NCBI RefSeq assembly: GCF_013366925.1
Contig: NZ_JAALDK010000001.1
Coordinates: 3,651,165-3,715,164, forward strand
DNA: 64,000 nucleotides
Reading direction: 5' to 3'
From: Paraburkholderia youngii
GTDB taxonomy: Bacteria > Pseudomonadota > Gammaproteobacteria > Burkholderiales > Burkholderiaceae
Below are positions 27,601 to 36,008 of the stretch, in pieces. The notes beneath the pieces were generated by a model. The model saw only the letters and a list, made by a program, of their open reading frames with translations. It ran no database searches and was not told the origin of the DNA. Every line of letters starts with the position of its first letter. Position 1 is the first letter of the stretch. The position numbers and the translations under genes were made by a program.

Positions 27601-27893
27601 TTCCGATGGCGCTTGGTCTCGGCGAGGGCGCCGAGCAGAATGCGCCGCTCGGCCGCGCGGTGATCGGCGGCTTGCTGTTCGCGACCGTATCGACGCTGTT
27701 TTTCGTGCCGCTCGTGTTCGCGGGCATTCACACGTGGCTTGCGCGCCGTCATCGCAACGGCGGCGGCGACAACGGCGGCGATGGCGGTGGAACAGGCGGC
27801 AATGGCGGTGGAACAGGCGGTGATGGCGGTCGAAGCAGTGGCCATAGCGACAGCCCCGCGCCGGAACACAGCAGTGCGGCGACGCCCGCGTAA
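24615..27893 (+). CDS. RND efflux pump, inner-membrane permease
   Basis: A 1092-residue proton-driven efflux permease of the AcrB/MdtB superfamily. It opens with the family helix 'ALKRPYTFIVMAILIVLATP', has the large periplasmic loops, and in helix 4 'LAVGILVDDATVTIENIERH' with the paired aspartates for proton relay. The second half repeats the plan ('MTMGVATANSILMVAFARQR'). The C-terminal 45 residues are unusual: glycine-rich with a seven-residue repeat (GGGTGGN/GGGTGGD), then Ser/Pro/Ala-rich. It is the first gene of a three-gene operon with the adaptor and outer-membrane factor. Substrates are probably drugs, solvents or phenolics. Confidence 0.92.
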   Translation: MWIVNVALKRPYTFIVMAILIVLATPFVLFTTPVDVLPEINIPVVSIIWTYTGLSAEDMATRITSVNERSLTTTVNDIEHIESQSLPGIAILKVFLQPNANIQTAIAQTVAVEQAQLKQMPPGATAPLVISYSASSIPVIQLGLSSPKLSEQDLNDTALNFLRPQLVTIPGAAVPYPYGGKSRLISVDLDTRAMLAKGLTPADVVNAFNAQNLILPTGTAKIGPKEYTIDMNGSPPTLEGLNDIPVRTVNGATTYLREVAHVRDGYSPQTNIVRQNGHRGVLMSVLKNGNASTLSIVDTLKGLLPAARAALPPDLQITALFDQSVFVKAAVQGVVREALVAAALTAAMILLFLGNWRSTCIIAISIPLSILSSLIVLHALGQTINIMTLGGLALAVGILVDDATVTIENIERHLHMGTNLHDAILDGAGEIAVPALVSTLCICIVFVPMFFLTGVARYLFVPLAEAVVFAMLASYILSRTLVPTLAMLLMGHAHKPKAGAKPGLFTRLYHRFDAGFERMRAAYIMILSSLLVRRKMFGTLFLGFCVLSMGLFFALGEDFFPSVDAGDIRLHMRAPTGTRIEETARLADEVEKVIREVVPPKELGTILDNLGLPYSGINLSYSNAGTMGTLDGEIQIALNEGHEPSQIYMDKLRTILPQRFPGVEFFFQPADIVTQILNFGLPAAVDVQIAGANQQGNLDVARKLLKQVRLIPGTVDTHIQQKLDEPVLGLNMDRTRLQQLNLTANDVAQNVLVSLSGSSQTSPGFWVNNRNGVEYRVQVQTPQYQVSSIDELLRTPVSATMNGPTQLLGNLVQVSPKSQFAEVTHYNIRPVIDLFVSVEKRDLGSVANQVDRIVNEVRGTLPRGSTITVRGQVQTMRSSFFGLGIGVAMAIVLVYLLIVVNFQSWVDPLIIVSALPAALAGIMWMLFLTGTHLSVPALTGAIMTMGVATANSILMVAFARQRLSAGAPPLAAALEAGASRIRPVLMTAFAMIIGMIPMALGLGEGAEQNAPLGRAVIGGLLFATVSTLFFVPLVFAGIHTWLARRHRNGGGDNGGDGGGTGGNGGGTGGDGGRSSGHSDSPAPEHSSAATPA
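27781..27833 (+). repeat. 21-base tandem repeat in the 3' end of the RND permease gene
   Basis: The 21-base unit starting ATGGCGGTGGAACAGGCGG occurs at 27781-27801 and 27802-27822 and begins a third time at 27823. It encodes the glycine-rich tail of the pump and stays in frame, so gain or loss of units would change tail length only. Confidence 0.7.
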
Positions 27894-27916
27894 AAGTTAA
27901 ACGATGGTTGACTGAG

Positions 27917-29143
27917 ATGACCGAAAAAACTCATGCATCGCTAGCGATCCCCACGCGGGAAACCGAACAGGGGGAGCACCTGCTGCCGCCGCGCCATCGC
28001 GAATGGAGGCACGCGAAGATCGCGATCCTGAGCGTGTTCGTGCTGCTCGCGATAGGCACGCTGCGCACGGTGATCGCGAACGTGATGCAAAACCGCGAAG
28101 TCACGGCGACCGCGCAGCAGAACGCCACGCAGTACGTGAACGTCGTCACGCCACAGCAGACCGACGGCGGCGGCAACACGCTGCTGCCGGGCACGTTGCG
28201 CGGCTATGTCGAATCGCCGATCTATGCGCGCGCGACCGGCTATCTGCTGCACTGGTACGTCGATATCGGCGCCCGCGTGAAGCAGGGGCAATTGCTTGCC
28301 GAGCTCGATACGCCGGAAATAGACCAGGAACTTGCACAGGCGCTGGCGCAGCGTCAGCAGATCAATTCGAGCCTCGCGCTCGCGAAGAGCTCGCTGGAGC
28401 GCTGGCAGCAGCTGCGCCAGCGCGATGCGGTGTCGCAACAGGAACTCGACGAACGGCAAAGCACCTACACGCAGGACCTCGCGAATCTCGCCGCTGCCGA
28501 TGCGAACGTCAAGCGTCTGCAGCAGCTCGAATCGTTCAAGCGGATCATCGCGCCGTTTGCCGGCGTGGTCACGCAGCGCAACGTCGACGTCGGCGATCTG
28601 ATCGACGCGGGCAGCGGCACGAGCCGGGCCCTGTTTGCGCTCGCGCAGTCGGACCCGTTGCGCGTCTATGTGCAGTTGCCGCAGGCCTACGCGCAGAACG
28701 TCGCGGTCGGGCAGAAGGTCGTGGTCACGCAGGCCGAGCTGCCGGGCCAGCAGTTCAACGGCACGATCACGCATATGTCAGGCGCGATCGACGTGCCCAC
28801 GCGTTCGTTGCAGATCGAAGTGACGCTGCCGAATCCCGACGCCAGGCTGCGCCCCGGCGCCTACGTGCAGGTCGAGGTGCCGGCCGCCGCGCACGAGCGC
28901 CTGACGGTACCGGGCAACGCATTGCTGTTTCGCGCGGAGGGTCCGCGCCTCGCGGTCGTCGATGCGAAGGGCGACGTGAGCCTGCACAAGGTCGTGATCG
29001 CGGTGGACCTCGGACAGCAGCTCGAAATCGAAAGCGGTATCTCGCCGACCGATCGCATCATCATCAATCCGAGCGACTCGATTGCCGACGGCGACCACGT
29101 TCAGGTGCAGCCGCTGCCGAAGAACGGCAAGGAGGCGTCTTGA
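27917..29143 (+). CDS. RND efflux periplasmic adaptor (membrane fusion protein)
   Basis: A 408-residue HlyD/AcrA-type adaptor. A single N-terminal transmembrane helix ('IAILSVFVLLAIGTL') anchors it. The lipoyl half-motifs are 'ATGYLLHWYVDIGARVKQGQ' and 'FKRIIAPFAGVVTQRNVDVG', separated by a coiled-coil hairpin of about 110 residues rich in Q, L and A. Beta-barrel and membrane-proximal domains follow. It links the permease to the outer-membrane channel. ATG 27917 was chosen over an in-frame TTG nine bases earlier. The outer-membrane factor gene overlaps its stop codon by one base (TGATG). Confidence 0.9.
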   Translation: MTEKTHASLAIPTRETEQGEHLLPPRHREWRHAKIAILSVFVLLAIGTLRTVIANVMQNREVTATAQQNATQYVNVVTPQQTDGGGNTLLPGTLRGYVESPIYARATGYLLHWYVDIGARVKQGQLLAELDTPEIDQELAQALAQRQQINSSLALAKSSLERWQQLRQRDAVSQQELDERQSTYTQDLANLAAADANVKRLQQLESFKRIIAPFAGVVTQRNVDVGDLIDAGSGTSRALFALAQSDPLRVYVQLPQAYAQNVAVGQKVVVTQAELPGQQFNGTITHMSGAIDVPTRSLQIEVTLPNPDARLRPGAYVQVEVPAAAHERLTVPGNALLFRAEGPRLAVVDAKGDVSLHKVVIAVDLGQQLEIESGISPTDRIIINPSDSIADGDHVQVQPLPKNGKEAS

Positions 29144-30708
29144 TGTTCGCGGCTTCCCGCCGGGCGCGCCCACGCTGCACCGCGTTCACCGCGCTGGGCG
29201 CTTGCGCCGGCGCGGCCTTGCTCGCCGCCTGCACGGTGGGTCCCGACTATCAGCGTCCGCAAGCCGAGGTGCCGCCCGAATGGCACACCGATTCGTTCTG
29301 GCGCGTCGCCGCGCCGTCGCATGCGCCGATTGCGCCGGACTGGTGGACAGGCTTCGCCGATCCGACGCTCGCGACGCTCGAAACCCAGGCGCTCGCGCAG
29401 AACCAGACGCTCGCCGCGGCGAGCGCGCACTACGAGCAGGCCAAGGCGACACTCGCGAACACCAGCGCGCAGCGCGTGCCGGAAGTCAATTTCTCGGCCC
29501 AGGCCTCGCGCTTTCGCATTTCGCACGACCGGCCGCTGACCAACTACGCGACGCCGACCCAATCGACGGTACAGAACAACATCCAGCTCGGACCCACGCT
29601 CAGCTACGACACCGATCTGTTCGGCCGCATCCGTCGTGAGGTCGAGGGCGCGCAGGCGTCGGCCGAACAGTCGGCGGACGATCTCGCGAACGCACGGCTC
29701 GTGCTGACGACCGATCTCGCCACCGACTACTTCTCGCTGCGCGAGCTCGACAACGAGATCGACGTGCTGAACCAGTCGGTGAAGCTGCAGCAGAAGGCGC
29801 TCGACTACGTGAACACCGAGCACGATCTCGGTTCGGTATCGGGCCTCGACGTGCTGCAGCAGAAATCGCAGCTCGATGCGACGCGCGTGCAGGCGCAACT
29901 GCTGCTGAATCAGCGCGCGCAATTCGAGCATGCGATCGCCGCGCTGGTCGGGGTGCCGGCGCCGCAGTTCGCGATCGAGCCGAAGGTGCTCGACATCAGG
30001 CCGCCGACGGTGCCGCTCGGCGTGCCGAGCGACGTGCTGCAGCGGCGGCCCGACGTCGCATCGGCGGAACGCGCGATGGCGGCCGCCAACGCGCAGATCG
30101 GCGTGGCCAAGGCCGCGTTCTTCCCGAGCCTGACGCTAACGCCGGGCATCGGCTGGGAGAGCACCGAGTTCGCCAATCTGCTGAGCGCGCCCACGCTGAT
30201 GTGGACGCTCGGCGCGGCGGTCGGCCAGGTGATCTTCGACGGCGGGCGGCGCGCGGCCAACGTCAAGTTTGCGAGCGAGGGCTACAAGGCGACCGAGGCG
30301 AACTATCGGCAGACGGTGCTAAGCGCGTTCCAGCAGGTGCAGGACGGCATCACCGGACTGTCGGTGCTCGATGGCGCGGCGAAGCAGTCGCGTGAAGCGG
30401 TCGAGGATGCGCAGCGGCTGCTGTCGCTCGCGAACGATCGTTATTCGGGCGGGCTCGTCGCGTATCTGAACGTGATCGACGCGCAGGAATCGCTGCTCAC
30501 GAGCGAGCGCACGGATGTGCAGATCCATGGGCAGCAGTTGACGCTGTCGGTGGCGCTGGTGAAGGCGCTCGGCGGCGGTTGGGATGGCGGCGCGCAAGGC
30601 AGTGCGATGGCCGCGAACGAGGCACATGCAACCGACGCTGCGGCGATGCCGCAACAAGCGCCCGTCGGCGACGCGCAGCAGAAAGACATGCCGGCTCCTG
30701 CACGCTGA
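29143..30708 (+). CDS. RND efflux outer-membrane factor, NodT family lipoprotein
   Basis: A 521-residue TolC/OprM-like channel subunit. The N-terminal signal ends with the lipobox 'LLAAC', so it should be lipid-anchored in the outer membrane. Two tandem outer-membrane efflux repeats are visible, with 'VPSDVLQRRPDVASAERAM' and 'GGLVAYLNVIDAQESLL', both typical of the family. The C-terminal 45 residues are low-complexity, Ala/Met/Gln-rich. Start and stop of the adaptor overlap (TGATG), so translation is coupled. The response-regulator gene begins 103 bases later. Confidence 0.9.
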   Translation: MFAASRRARPRCTAFTALGACAGAALLAACTVGPDYQRPQAEVPPEWHTDSFWRVAAPSHAPIAPDWWTGFADPTLATLETQALAQNQTLAAASAHYEQAKATLANTSAQRVPEVNFSAQASRFRISHDRPLTNYATPTQSTVQNNIQLGPTLSYDTDLFGRIRREVEGAQASAEQSADDLANARLVLTTDLATDYFSLRELDNEIDVLNQSVKLQQKALDYVNTEHDLGSVSGLDVLQQKSQLDATRVQAQLLLNQRAQFEHAIAALVGVPAPQFAIEPKVLDIRPPTVPLGVPSDVLQRRPDVASAERAMAAANAQIGVAKAAFFPSLTLTPGIGWESTEFANLLSAPTLMWTLGAAVGQVIFDGGRRAANVKFASEGYKATEANYRQTVLSAFQQVQDGITGLSVLDGAAKQSREAVEDAQRLLSLANDRYSGGLVAYLNVIDAQESLLTSERTDVQIHGQQLTLSVALVKALGGGWDGGAQGSAMAANEAHATDAAAMPQQAPVGDAQQKDMPAPAR

Positions 30709-30748
30709 ATCGCCGCGGCCGAGCTTCCATGCCGACGCAGTGGGATCG

Positions 30749-30777
30749 GCGCGAAGAATCGAGGGCATTCGTATAAT
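30749..30777 (+). promoter_or_regulatory. candidate promoter of the two-component operon
   Basis: A perfect TATAAT -10 box is at 30772-30777, 35 bases before the response-regulator ATG. The -35 region 17 bases upstream (GCGCGA) is poor, which would fit an activated promoter. Confidence 0.4.
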
Positions 30778-30811
30778 GCAAGGTTGACAGCCACTAGTGG
30801 CGGGGACACGG

Positions 30812-31498
30812 ATGAAATTGCTGATTGTTGAAGACGAGCACAAGGTAGTGGACTACCTGCGCTCCGGTTTGACAGAGCAGGGCTGGGTCGTCGACGTCGC
30901 GCTCGACGGCGAGGAGGGCACGCACCTGGCCACCGAATTCGATTACGACGTGATCGTCCTCGACGTGATGCTGCCCAAGCGCGACGGCTTCAGCGTGCTG
31001 AAGGCGCTGCGCATGCGCAAGTCGACGCCGGTCATCATGCTGACCGCGCGCGACCACGTGAACGATCGCGTGCGCGGCCTGCGCGAAGGCGCCGACGATT
31101 ACCTGACCAAACCGTTCTCGTTCCTCGAACTCGTCGAGCGTCTGCATGCGCTTGCGCGCCGCACGCGTTCGCAGGAGTCCACGCTGATTTCGGTCGGCGA
31201 TCTGTTCGTCGATCTGATCGGCCGCCGCGCGACTCGGGACGGCGTGCGCCTCGACCTGACCGCGAAAGAGTTTCAACTGCTCAGCGTGCTCGCGCGCCGC
31301 CAGGGCGACATTCTGTCGAAGACCGCGATCACCGAGCTCGTATGGGACGTCAATTTCGACAGCCACACGAACGTCGTCGAAACCGCGATCAAGCGGCTGC
31401 GCGCGAAACTCGACGGCCCATTCCCGTCGAAGCTGCTGCACACGGTGCGTGGCATGGGCTACGTGCTCGAAGTGCGCGAAGAGGCCGAGTCATCATGA
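30812..31498 (+). CDS. OmpR-family response regulator, metal-responsive type
   Basis: A 228-residue regulator. The receiver domain has the acidic pair in 'LIVEDEHKVV', the phosphoacceptor aspartate in 'IVLDVMLPKRDG', Thr in 'VIMLTARD' and Lys in 'YLTKPFSFLEL'. The C-terminal winged helix includes 'LTAKEFQLLSVLARRQGD' and 'VVETAIKRLRAKLDGPFPSK'. It resembles CusR/CopR-type regulators. The sensor kinase gene overlaps its stop by ATGA. The pair sits directly after the RND efflux operon and probably controls it. Confidence 0.9.
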   Translation: MKLLIVEDEHKVVDYLRSGLTEQGWVVDVALDGEEGTHLATEFDYDVIVLDVMLPKRDGFSVLKALRMRKSTPVIMLTARDHVNDRVRGLREGADDYLTKPFSFLELVERLHALARRTRSQESTLISVGDLFVDLIGRRATRDGVRLDLTAKEFQLLSVLARRQGDILSKTAITELVWDVNFDSHTNVVETAIKRLRAKLDGPFPSKLLHTVRGMGYVLEVREEAESS

Positions 31499-32985
31499 AC
31501 CGCTCGATTGCCCGCCGCCTTGCGTCGATGTTCGCGCTGGTGGCGCTGTTCGTGTTTACGCTCGTCGGCAGCGGGCTCTTTCTGGTGCTGCGCTCGCAGC
31601 TCGAACATCATCTGCGCGAGTCGCTCGACGATCGCACGCAAATCGCGCGCATCATCGTCTCTCACGCGGTGACGCCAGAAAAATGGCGGATGGCCCGCGA
31701 AAAACTCACCGACATGACGCCGCACGACCGCAGCACCATGTACTCGGTGACGAGCGCGGAGTCGAACTTCCACTTCGGCACGCCGGTGCAGGGAACGGTC
31801 ACGAAGAGCTGGCCCGGCGGCTACGCGCGCATCGCGCCGGAGGGCGGCGGCCCCGACATGCTGACCTCGACGGTGATCTTGCCGGCCAATGGCGCGCGGC
31901 CTGCGGTGCAGTTGCAGGTCGCGGCGAGCTATTCGCCGAACCTGCGCACAATGCGCGTGTTCGGCTCGGCACTCGCGGCGCTGTCCGCACTCGGCACTCT
32001 CGCGGTGCTGCTGCTCAGCTACTCGGTCACGCGCATCGGCCTCGCACCGCTCACGCGTCTGACGCGCGACGCATCCGCGGTCAGCCCGAACAACCGCTCG
32101 CAGCGGCTCAATACCGCGTCCTTGCCGCTCGAACTGAACGATCTCGCCAACTCGTTCAACGGTGCGCTCGAACGGCTCGACGGCGCCTACGGCCGCCTCG
32201 AATCGTTCAACGCGGACGTCGCGCATGAACTGCGCACGCCGGTCACGATCCTGATCGGCCAGACGGAGGTCGCGCTGACGCGCAACCGCTCGGTCGACGA
32301 TCTGCGTCACACGCTGCAATCGAACCTCGAAGAATTCGAGCGGATGCGCGCGATCATCAACGACATGCTGTTCCTCGCGCGTGCCGACCAGGGCGAACGC
32401 GCGACGGGGTTGATCGAGGTGTCGCTCGCGGCCGAAGTCGCGCATACGCTGGAATTTCTGGAGATTCCGCTCGAAGAGGCGCGCGTGCATGCGAAGTTGC
32501 AGGGCGATGCGTTCGCGCGCGTGAACCGCTCGCTGTTCGGCCGCGCGTGCACGAACCTGCTGATGAACGCGATCCAGCACTGCGAGCCGGGCGCGACGAT
32601 CAGCGTGACGATCGCGCGCGGGGAAGGTGCGATGCGCGACCAGGTGCGCGTCGCGGTGGCGAATCCGGGCGAGCCGATCGCGCCGGACGTCCTCGAACAT
32701 CTGTTCGACCGTTTCTATCGCGCGGAAGTCTCGCGCACCAATAGCCGCGAAAACCACGGGCTCGGACTCGCGATCGTGAAGGCGATCGCCGAGATGCATC
32801 GTGGCACCGTATCCGCGCACAGCGCGAACGGCATCAACACGTTTTCGTTTTCGATGGCGGCGTCGGTGATGTCCACTTCGGGCGATATACCGGCCGCGCG
32901 TGCGAGCGCGAATGCCAATGCGAATGCGGCCGGCGTCGCCGCCGATACATCCTATTCGTCGCTCGCGAAAGGCAAGTCGGCCTGA
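31495..32985 (+). CDS. sensor histidine kinase, heavy-metal sensor type
   Basis: A 496-residue membrane kinase. It has helices at about 9-32 and 158-180 flanking a periplasmic sensor of about 125 residues, a HAMP domain, the HisKA box 'FNADVAHELRTPVT' with the phospho-histidine, and an HATPase_c domain ('NLLMNAIQHCEPG', 'ENHGLGLAIVKAIAE'). The layout matches the CusS/heavy-metal kinase family, although the signal may be another stress. The C-terminal 45 residues are Ala/Asn/Ser-rich and outside the catalytic domain. Its last 34 bases overlap, tail to tail, with dinB. Confidence 0.9.
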   Translation: MNRSIARRLASMFALVALFVFTLVGSGLFLVLRSQLEHHLRESLDDRTQIARIIVSHAVTPEKWRMAREKLTDMTPHDRSTMYSVTSAESNFHFGTPVQGTVTKSWPGGYARIAPEGGGPDMLTSTVILPANGARPAVQLQVAASYSPNLRTMRVFGSALAALSALGTLAVLLLSYSVTRIGLAPLTRLTRDASAVSPNNRSQRLNTASLPLELNDLANSFNGALERLDGAYGRLESFNADVAHELRTPVTILIGQTEVALTRNRSVDDLRHTLQSNLEEFERMRAIINDMLFLARADQGERATGLIEVSLAAEVAHTLEFLEIPLEEARVHAKLQGDAFARVNRSLFGRACTNLLMNAIQHCEPGATISVTIARGEGAMRDQVRVAVANPGEPIAPDVLEHLFDRFYRAEVSRTNSRENHGLGLAIVKAIAEMHRGTVSAHSANGINTFSFSMAASVMSTSGDIPAARASANANANAAGVAADTSYSSLAKGKSA

Positions 32986-34118
32986 ACCGGCAGGCGCGGC
33001 TTCAGCGCCTGTTCGCTGGCCGAGCTCAGCGTGCTGATGCGCACGCCCAATAGCCGCAGCTTGCGGTTCAACTGCACGCGTCGCAAACATTCGGTCGCCG
33101 CGCGGCGGATTTCGGTCGCGTCGGCGGTCGGTTCATCGAGCGTCAGGTCGCGTGTGACGGTGCGGAAATCGGCGTAACGCAGCTTGATGCCGATCGTGCG
33201 GCCCACGTAGCCCTTGCGTACGAGATCGTCGGCGACACGCACGCACAGCCCCGTAAACGCGTTAGATAACGCCGGCCGATCGTGACGCGGATGCAGATCG
33301 CGTTCGAAGGTGGTCTCGCGGCTGATCGACTTCGGCTCCGATTCGACCACCACCGGCCGCTCGTCGTGACCCTGCGCAACTTCCATCAGCCACGCGGAAT
33401 AGCTGCGCCCGAAATTGTCCTGCAACAGCCCGGCGTCGGCGGCGGCCAGATCGCCGACCGTCGCGAGGCCGAGCGCGCTCAGCTTCTCCGCCGCCTTCGG
33501 GCCGATGCCGTTGACCTTGCGCACCGGCAGCGGCCACACGCGCAGCGGTATGTCGGCTGGCGTGAGGATCGTCAGGCCGTCGGGCTTGTCGAGTTCGGAG
33601 CCGATCTTCGCGAGCAGCTTGTTCGGCGCGACGCAGATCGAACACGTGAGACCGGTGGCCTGATGAACGGCCTCCTTGATGCGCCGCCCGATGTCGGCCG
33701 GTTCGCCCGGCAGCTCGGTCAGGTCGATATAGATCTCGTCGATGCCGCGATCCTCGATGCGGTCCGTGAACGTCCTGACGGCCGCCTTGAAGAGGCGCGA
33801 GTAGTGGCGATACGAATCGAAATCGGTCGGCAGCAGGATCGCGTCGGGCGCGAGCGCGGCGGCCTTCATCATGCCCATTGCCGAAAACACGCCGAGCGCG
33901 CGCGCCTCGTACGTCGAGGTGGTGACGACGCCGCGGCCCGCGTAATCGCGCAGCTTCGCGAAGCGCTTGCTGCCGTCTTCGAGCAGTTGCGGCGCGCTGT
34001 TGCGGCCGCCGCCGATCACCACCGCGCGGCCGCGCAGTTCCGGATAGCGCAGCAGTTCGACGGACGCGTAAAACGCGTCCATATCGAGGTGCGCGATGCG
34101 GCGGGATGGCGAATTCAT
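32952..34118 (-). CDS. dinB: DNA polymerase IV
   Basis: A 388-residue Y-family translesion polymerase. It begins 'RRIAHLDMDAFYASVELLRY' with the first catalytic aspartates, keeps 'YEARALGVFSAMG' and the second active-site block 'RGIDEIYIDLTE'. A helix-hairpin-helix ('VNGIGPKAAEKL') and little-finger domain follow. The C-terminus 'LPVQADLPFAS' resembles the beta-clamp-binding tail of Pol IV. ATG 34118 gives the standard N-terminus; the longer frame upstream lacks homology. No SOS box was identified by eye. It converges with the sensor kinase gene and overlaps it by 34 bases. Confidence 0.93.
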   Translation of the reverse strand: MNSPSRRIAHLDMDAFYASVELLRYPELRGRAVVIGGGRNSAPQLLEDGSKRFAKLRDYAGRGVVTTSTYEARALGVFSAMGMMKAAALAPDAILLPTDFDSYRHYSRLFKAAVRTFTDRIEDRGIDEIYIDLTELPGEPADIGRRIKEAVHQATGLTCSICVAPNKLLAKIGSELDKPDGLTILTPADIPLRVWPLPVRKVNGIGPKAAEKLSALGLATVGDLAAADAGLLQDNFGRSYSAWLMEVAQGHDERPVVVESEPKSISRETTFERDLHPRHDRPALSNAFTGLCVRVADDLVRKGYVGRTIGIKLRYADFRTVTRDLTLDEPTADATEIRRAATECLRRVQLNRKLRLLGVRISTLSSASEQALKPRLPVQADLPFASDE

Positions 34119-34383
34119 GGAAATTGAAGCGGGCGATGGGAATGAACGAAAGCGGTGACGGCGCGCGTCGCGACGCCGGTAGGCCGTAATGGTACCTCGC
34201 CGGGCGCGCCACCGGTCAGGGTCGCCGCGGCTGGCCGCATGCGTGGCATTCAACGCAATGTTGCAAAAGCGGCTCCAGTAACTATTCTTCACACTGAAAT
34301 CCGCAGGTTGCGTGGCGGGTCCAGGCGGGGCCGCAACCGCTGCAGCCGAATTCGCCGCGACCGTCCACCACCGGGCTCGACAG

Positions 34384-35976
34384 ATGATCAAGCGCATGTC
34401 GCTGATTTCGGCGTATATCGCACTCGGCTGCGCCGCAACGGTGCTGCCGGTCCTGATCAGCATCTATATCGCGAACGAAGACGTCGCCCGCCGCGAGCAG
34501 CGAGATCTGAGCCTTTACGCGGAGAAGGCCATGATGCGCACGGAACTGGTCACATATCAGGGCTTTGCCGCGATCGCGGACCTGCAGGCCGAGCACGCCG
34601 AGCCGTGCTCGCCGGAATACCTGAAACGGGCTGCCCATGTGATCTTCAACTACCGCTACGTGCGGGACGCGGGCGCGTACGGCGACGGGCGCTATCTTTG
34701 CTCGCCTCTTCTGGGCCAGGTTCGGACCCAGGATGTCGAACTGCCGCCGCCGCGCTGGCGCAGCAACGACGGCTACCTGGTCTGGTTTCAGCAAAAGAAT
34801 CCGCTCAGCGACTTGCGCGAGGATATCCAGATCGGGCGCAACGGCGAATACGTGTCGATCGATCCCCAGTCATATGTCGATGTGATGGATCCAGCGGGAA
34901 GGGCGATCGCTACGATCAACACGGAGATCAATTCGATCGTTGCACTGTCGTCCGGCGCGGACCCCGACGAGATGCTCCATGCATGGAAGCAGGCGGGGCG
35001 CGTCGATAGCGATGAATGGAACTACGCGGTGGCACGCTCGGAGACGCGCGCCCTCGGTGTCGTCGTCAAAGGCCGGCGCACCAGCCTGCTCAGGGACTGG
35101 CCCGGGCTGCTGGCGACGTGGCTATCGATCGGCGTCGCGATGGGCGCCGCGTTCGGCTGGTTCGCGTTCAAACGGATCTCGCGGCAGGTGTCGTTCCAGG
35201 CCTCGCTCGAATGGGCGATCTCCCACAAAACCATCGACGTCGTCTATCAACCGATCGTGAATCTCGCGACCAGCGAATGCGTCGGCGTCGAAGCGCTGGC
35301 CAGATGGAATCTGAACGGACGCGATATCTCGCCGAATATCTTCATCGCATTGGCCGAGCAGCATGGCCTGATCCAGTCGTTGACCGACCTCGTGTTCGAT
35401 CAAGCGCTGCAAGATCTGGCAGAGCTATTGCGTTCGCGGCCGTCGTTCTACGTGTCGGTCAACGTTAGCGGCGAGGATCTGCGCACGCCGCGCTTTCTGA
35501 ACCTGATCAACGCGAGGCTCGCCGGAACCGGCCTGCGTCCCGCGCAGATCAGGATCGAAGCGACGGAGCGCAGTTTTCTGAACGCCGATGTGACCCGGCA
35601 GACGATCGCTGCCTTCAGAAGCGCCGGCCACCCGGTTTATATCGACGATTTCGGCACCGGCTATTCGAGCCTCGCCTATTTGCAAACCTTCATGATCGAC
35701 GTGCTGAAGATCGACAAATCGTTCGTGGACACGATCGCCCAGGACGCGGCGTCGAGCATCGTCGCGCCGCATATCATCGAGATGGCGCACGAATTGGGGG
35801 TGGAAATCGTCGCGGAGGGGATCGAGCGCAGCGAGCAGGTCGAGTATCTGGTGCGCCGGGGCGTTCAGTATGGACAGGGCTGGCTGTTCGCGAAGGCGAT
35901 GCGTCGCGAGGAACTGGTCGCATGGCTCGAGGCGCGCCGCGCGTCGCATGCGCCGGCGCAGCCCGCGATCCAGTAG
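34384..35976 (+). CDS. cyclic di-GMP phosphodiesterase with CSS sensor domain and EAL domain
   Basis: A 530-residue membrane protein. An N-terminal helix (residues about 5-25) and a second one (about 240-262) enclose a periplasmic domain with 'EPCSPEYLK' and 'YLCSPL', the cysteines of the CSS-motif sensor family that responds to redox through disulfide formation. The cytoplasmic EAL domain keeps its catalytic set: 'VGVEALARW', 'VSVNVSGED', 'RIEATERS', 'YIDDFGTGYSS', 'LKIDKSF', 'VAEGIE' and 'GQGWLFAKAM'. It should hydrolyse cyclic di-GMP and so oppose cellulose synthesis encoded later in the window. ATG 34384 was chosen; GTG 34312 and ATG 34396 are alternatives. Confidence 0.88.
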   Translation: MIKRMSLISAYIALGCAATVLPVLISIYIANEDVARREQRDLSLYAEKAMMRTELVTYQGFAAIADLQAEHAEPCSPEYLKRAAHVIFNYRYVRDAGAYGDGRYLCSPLLGQVRTQDVELPPPRWRSNDGYLVWFQQKNPLSDLREDIQIGRNGEYVSIDPQSYVDVMDPAGRAIATINTEINSIVALSSGADPDEMLHAWKQAGRVDSDEWNYAVARSETRALGVVVKGRRTSLLRDWPGLLATWLSIGVAMGAAFGWFAFKRISRQVSFQASLEWAISHKTIDVVYQPIVNLATSECVGVEALARWNLNGRDISPNIFIALAEQHGLIQSLTDLVFDQALQDLAELLRSRPSFYVSVNVSGEDLRTPRFLNLINARLAGTGLRPAQIRIEATERSFLNADVTRQTIAAFRSAGHPVYIDDFGTGYSSLAYLQTFMIDVLKIDKSFVDTIAQDAASSIVAPHIIEMAHELGVEIVAEGIERSEQVEYLVRRGVQYGQGWLFAKAMRREELVAWLEARRASHAPAQPAIQ

Positions 35977-35980
35977 TTCA

Positions 35981-36001
35981 GCGCCCGGCCTGGCCGGGCG
36001 C
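35981..36001. terminator. GC-rich hairpin between convergent genes
   Basis: GCGCCCGGCC and GGCCGGGCGC form a perfect ten-base inverted repeat with one base in the loop. It lies between the stops of the EAL gene and the YceI gene. No T-run follows on either strand, so if it terminates transcription it is not a classical rho-independent site. Confidence 0.45.
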
Positions 36002-36008
36002 GATGCGC

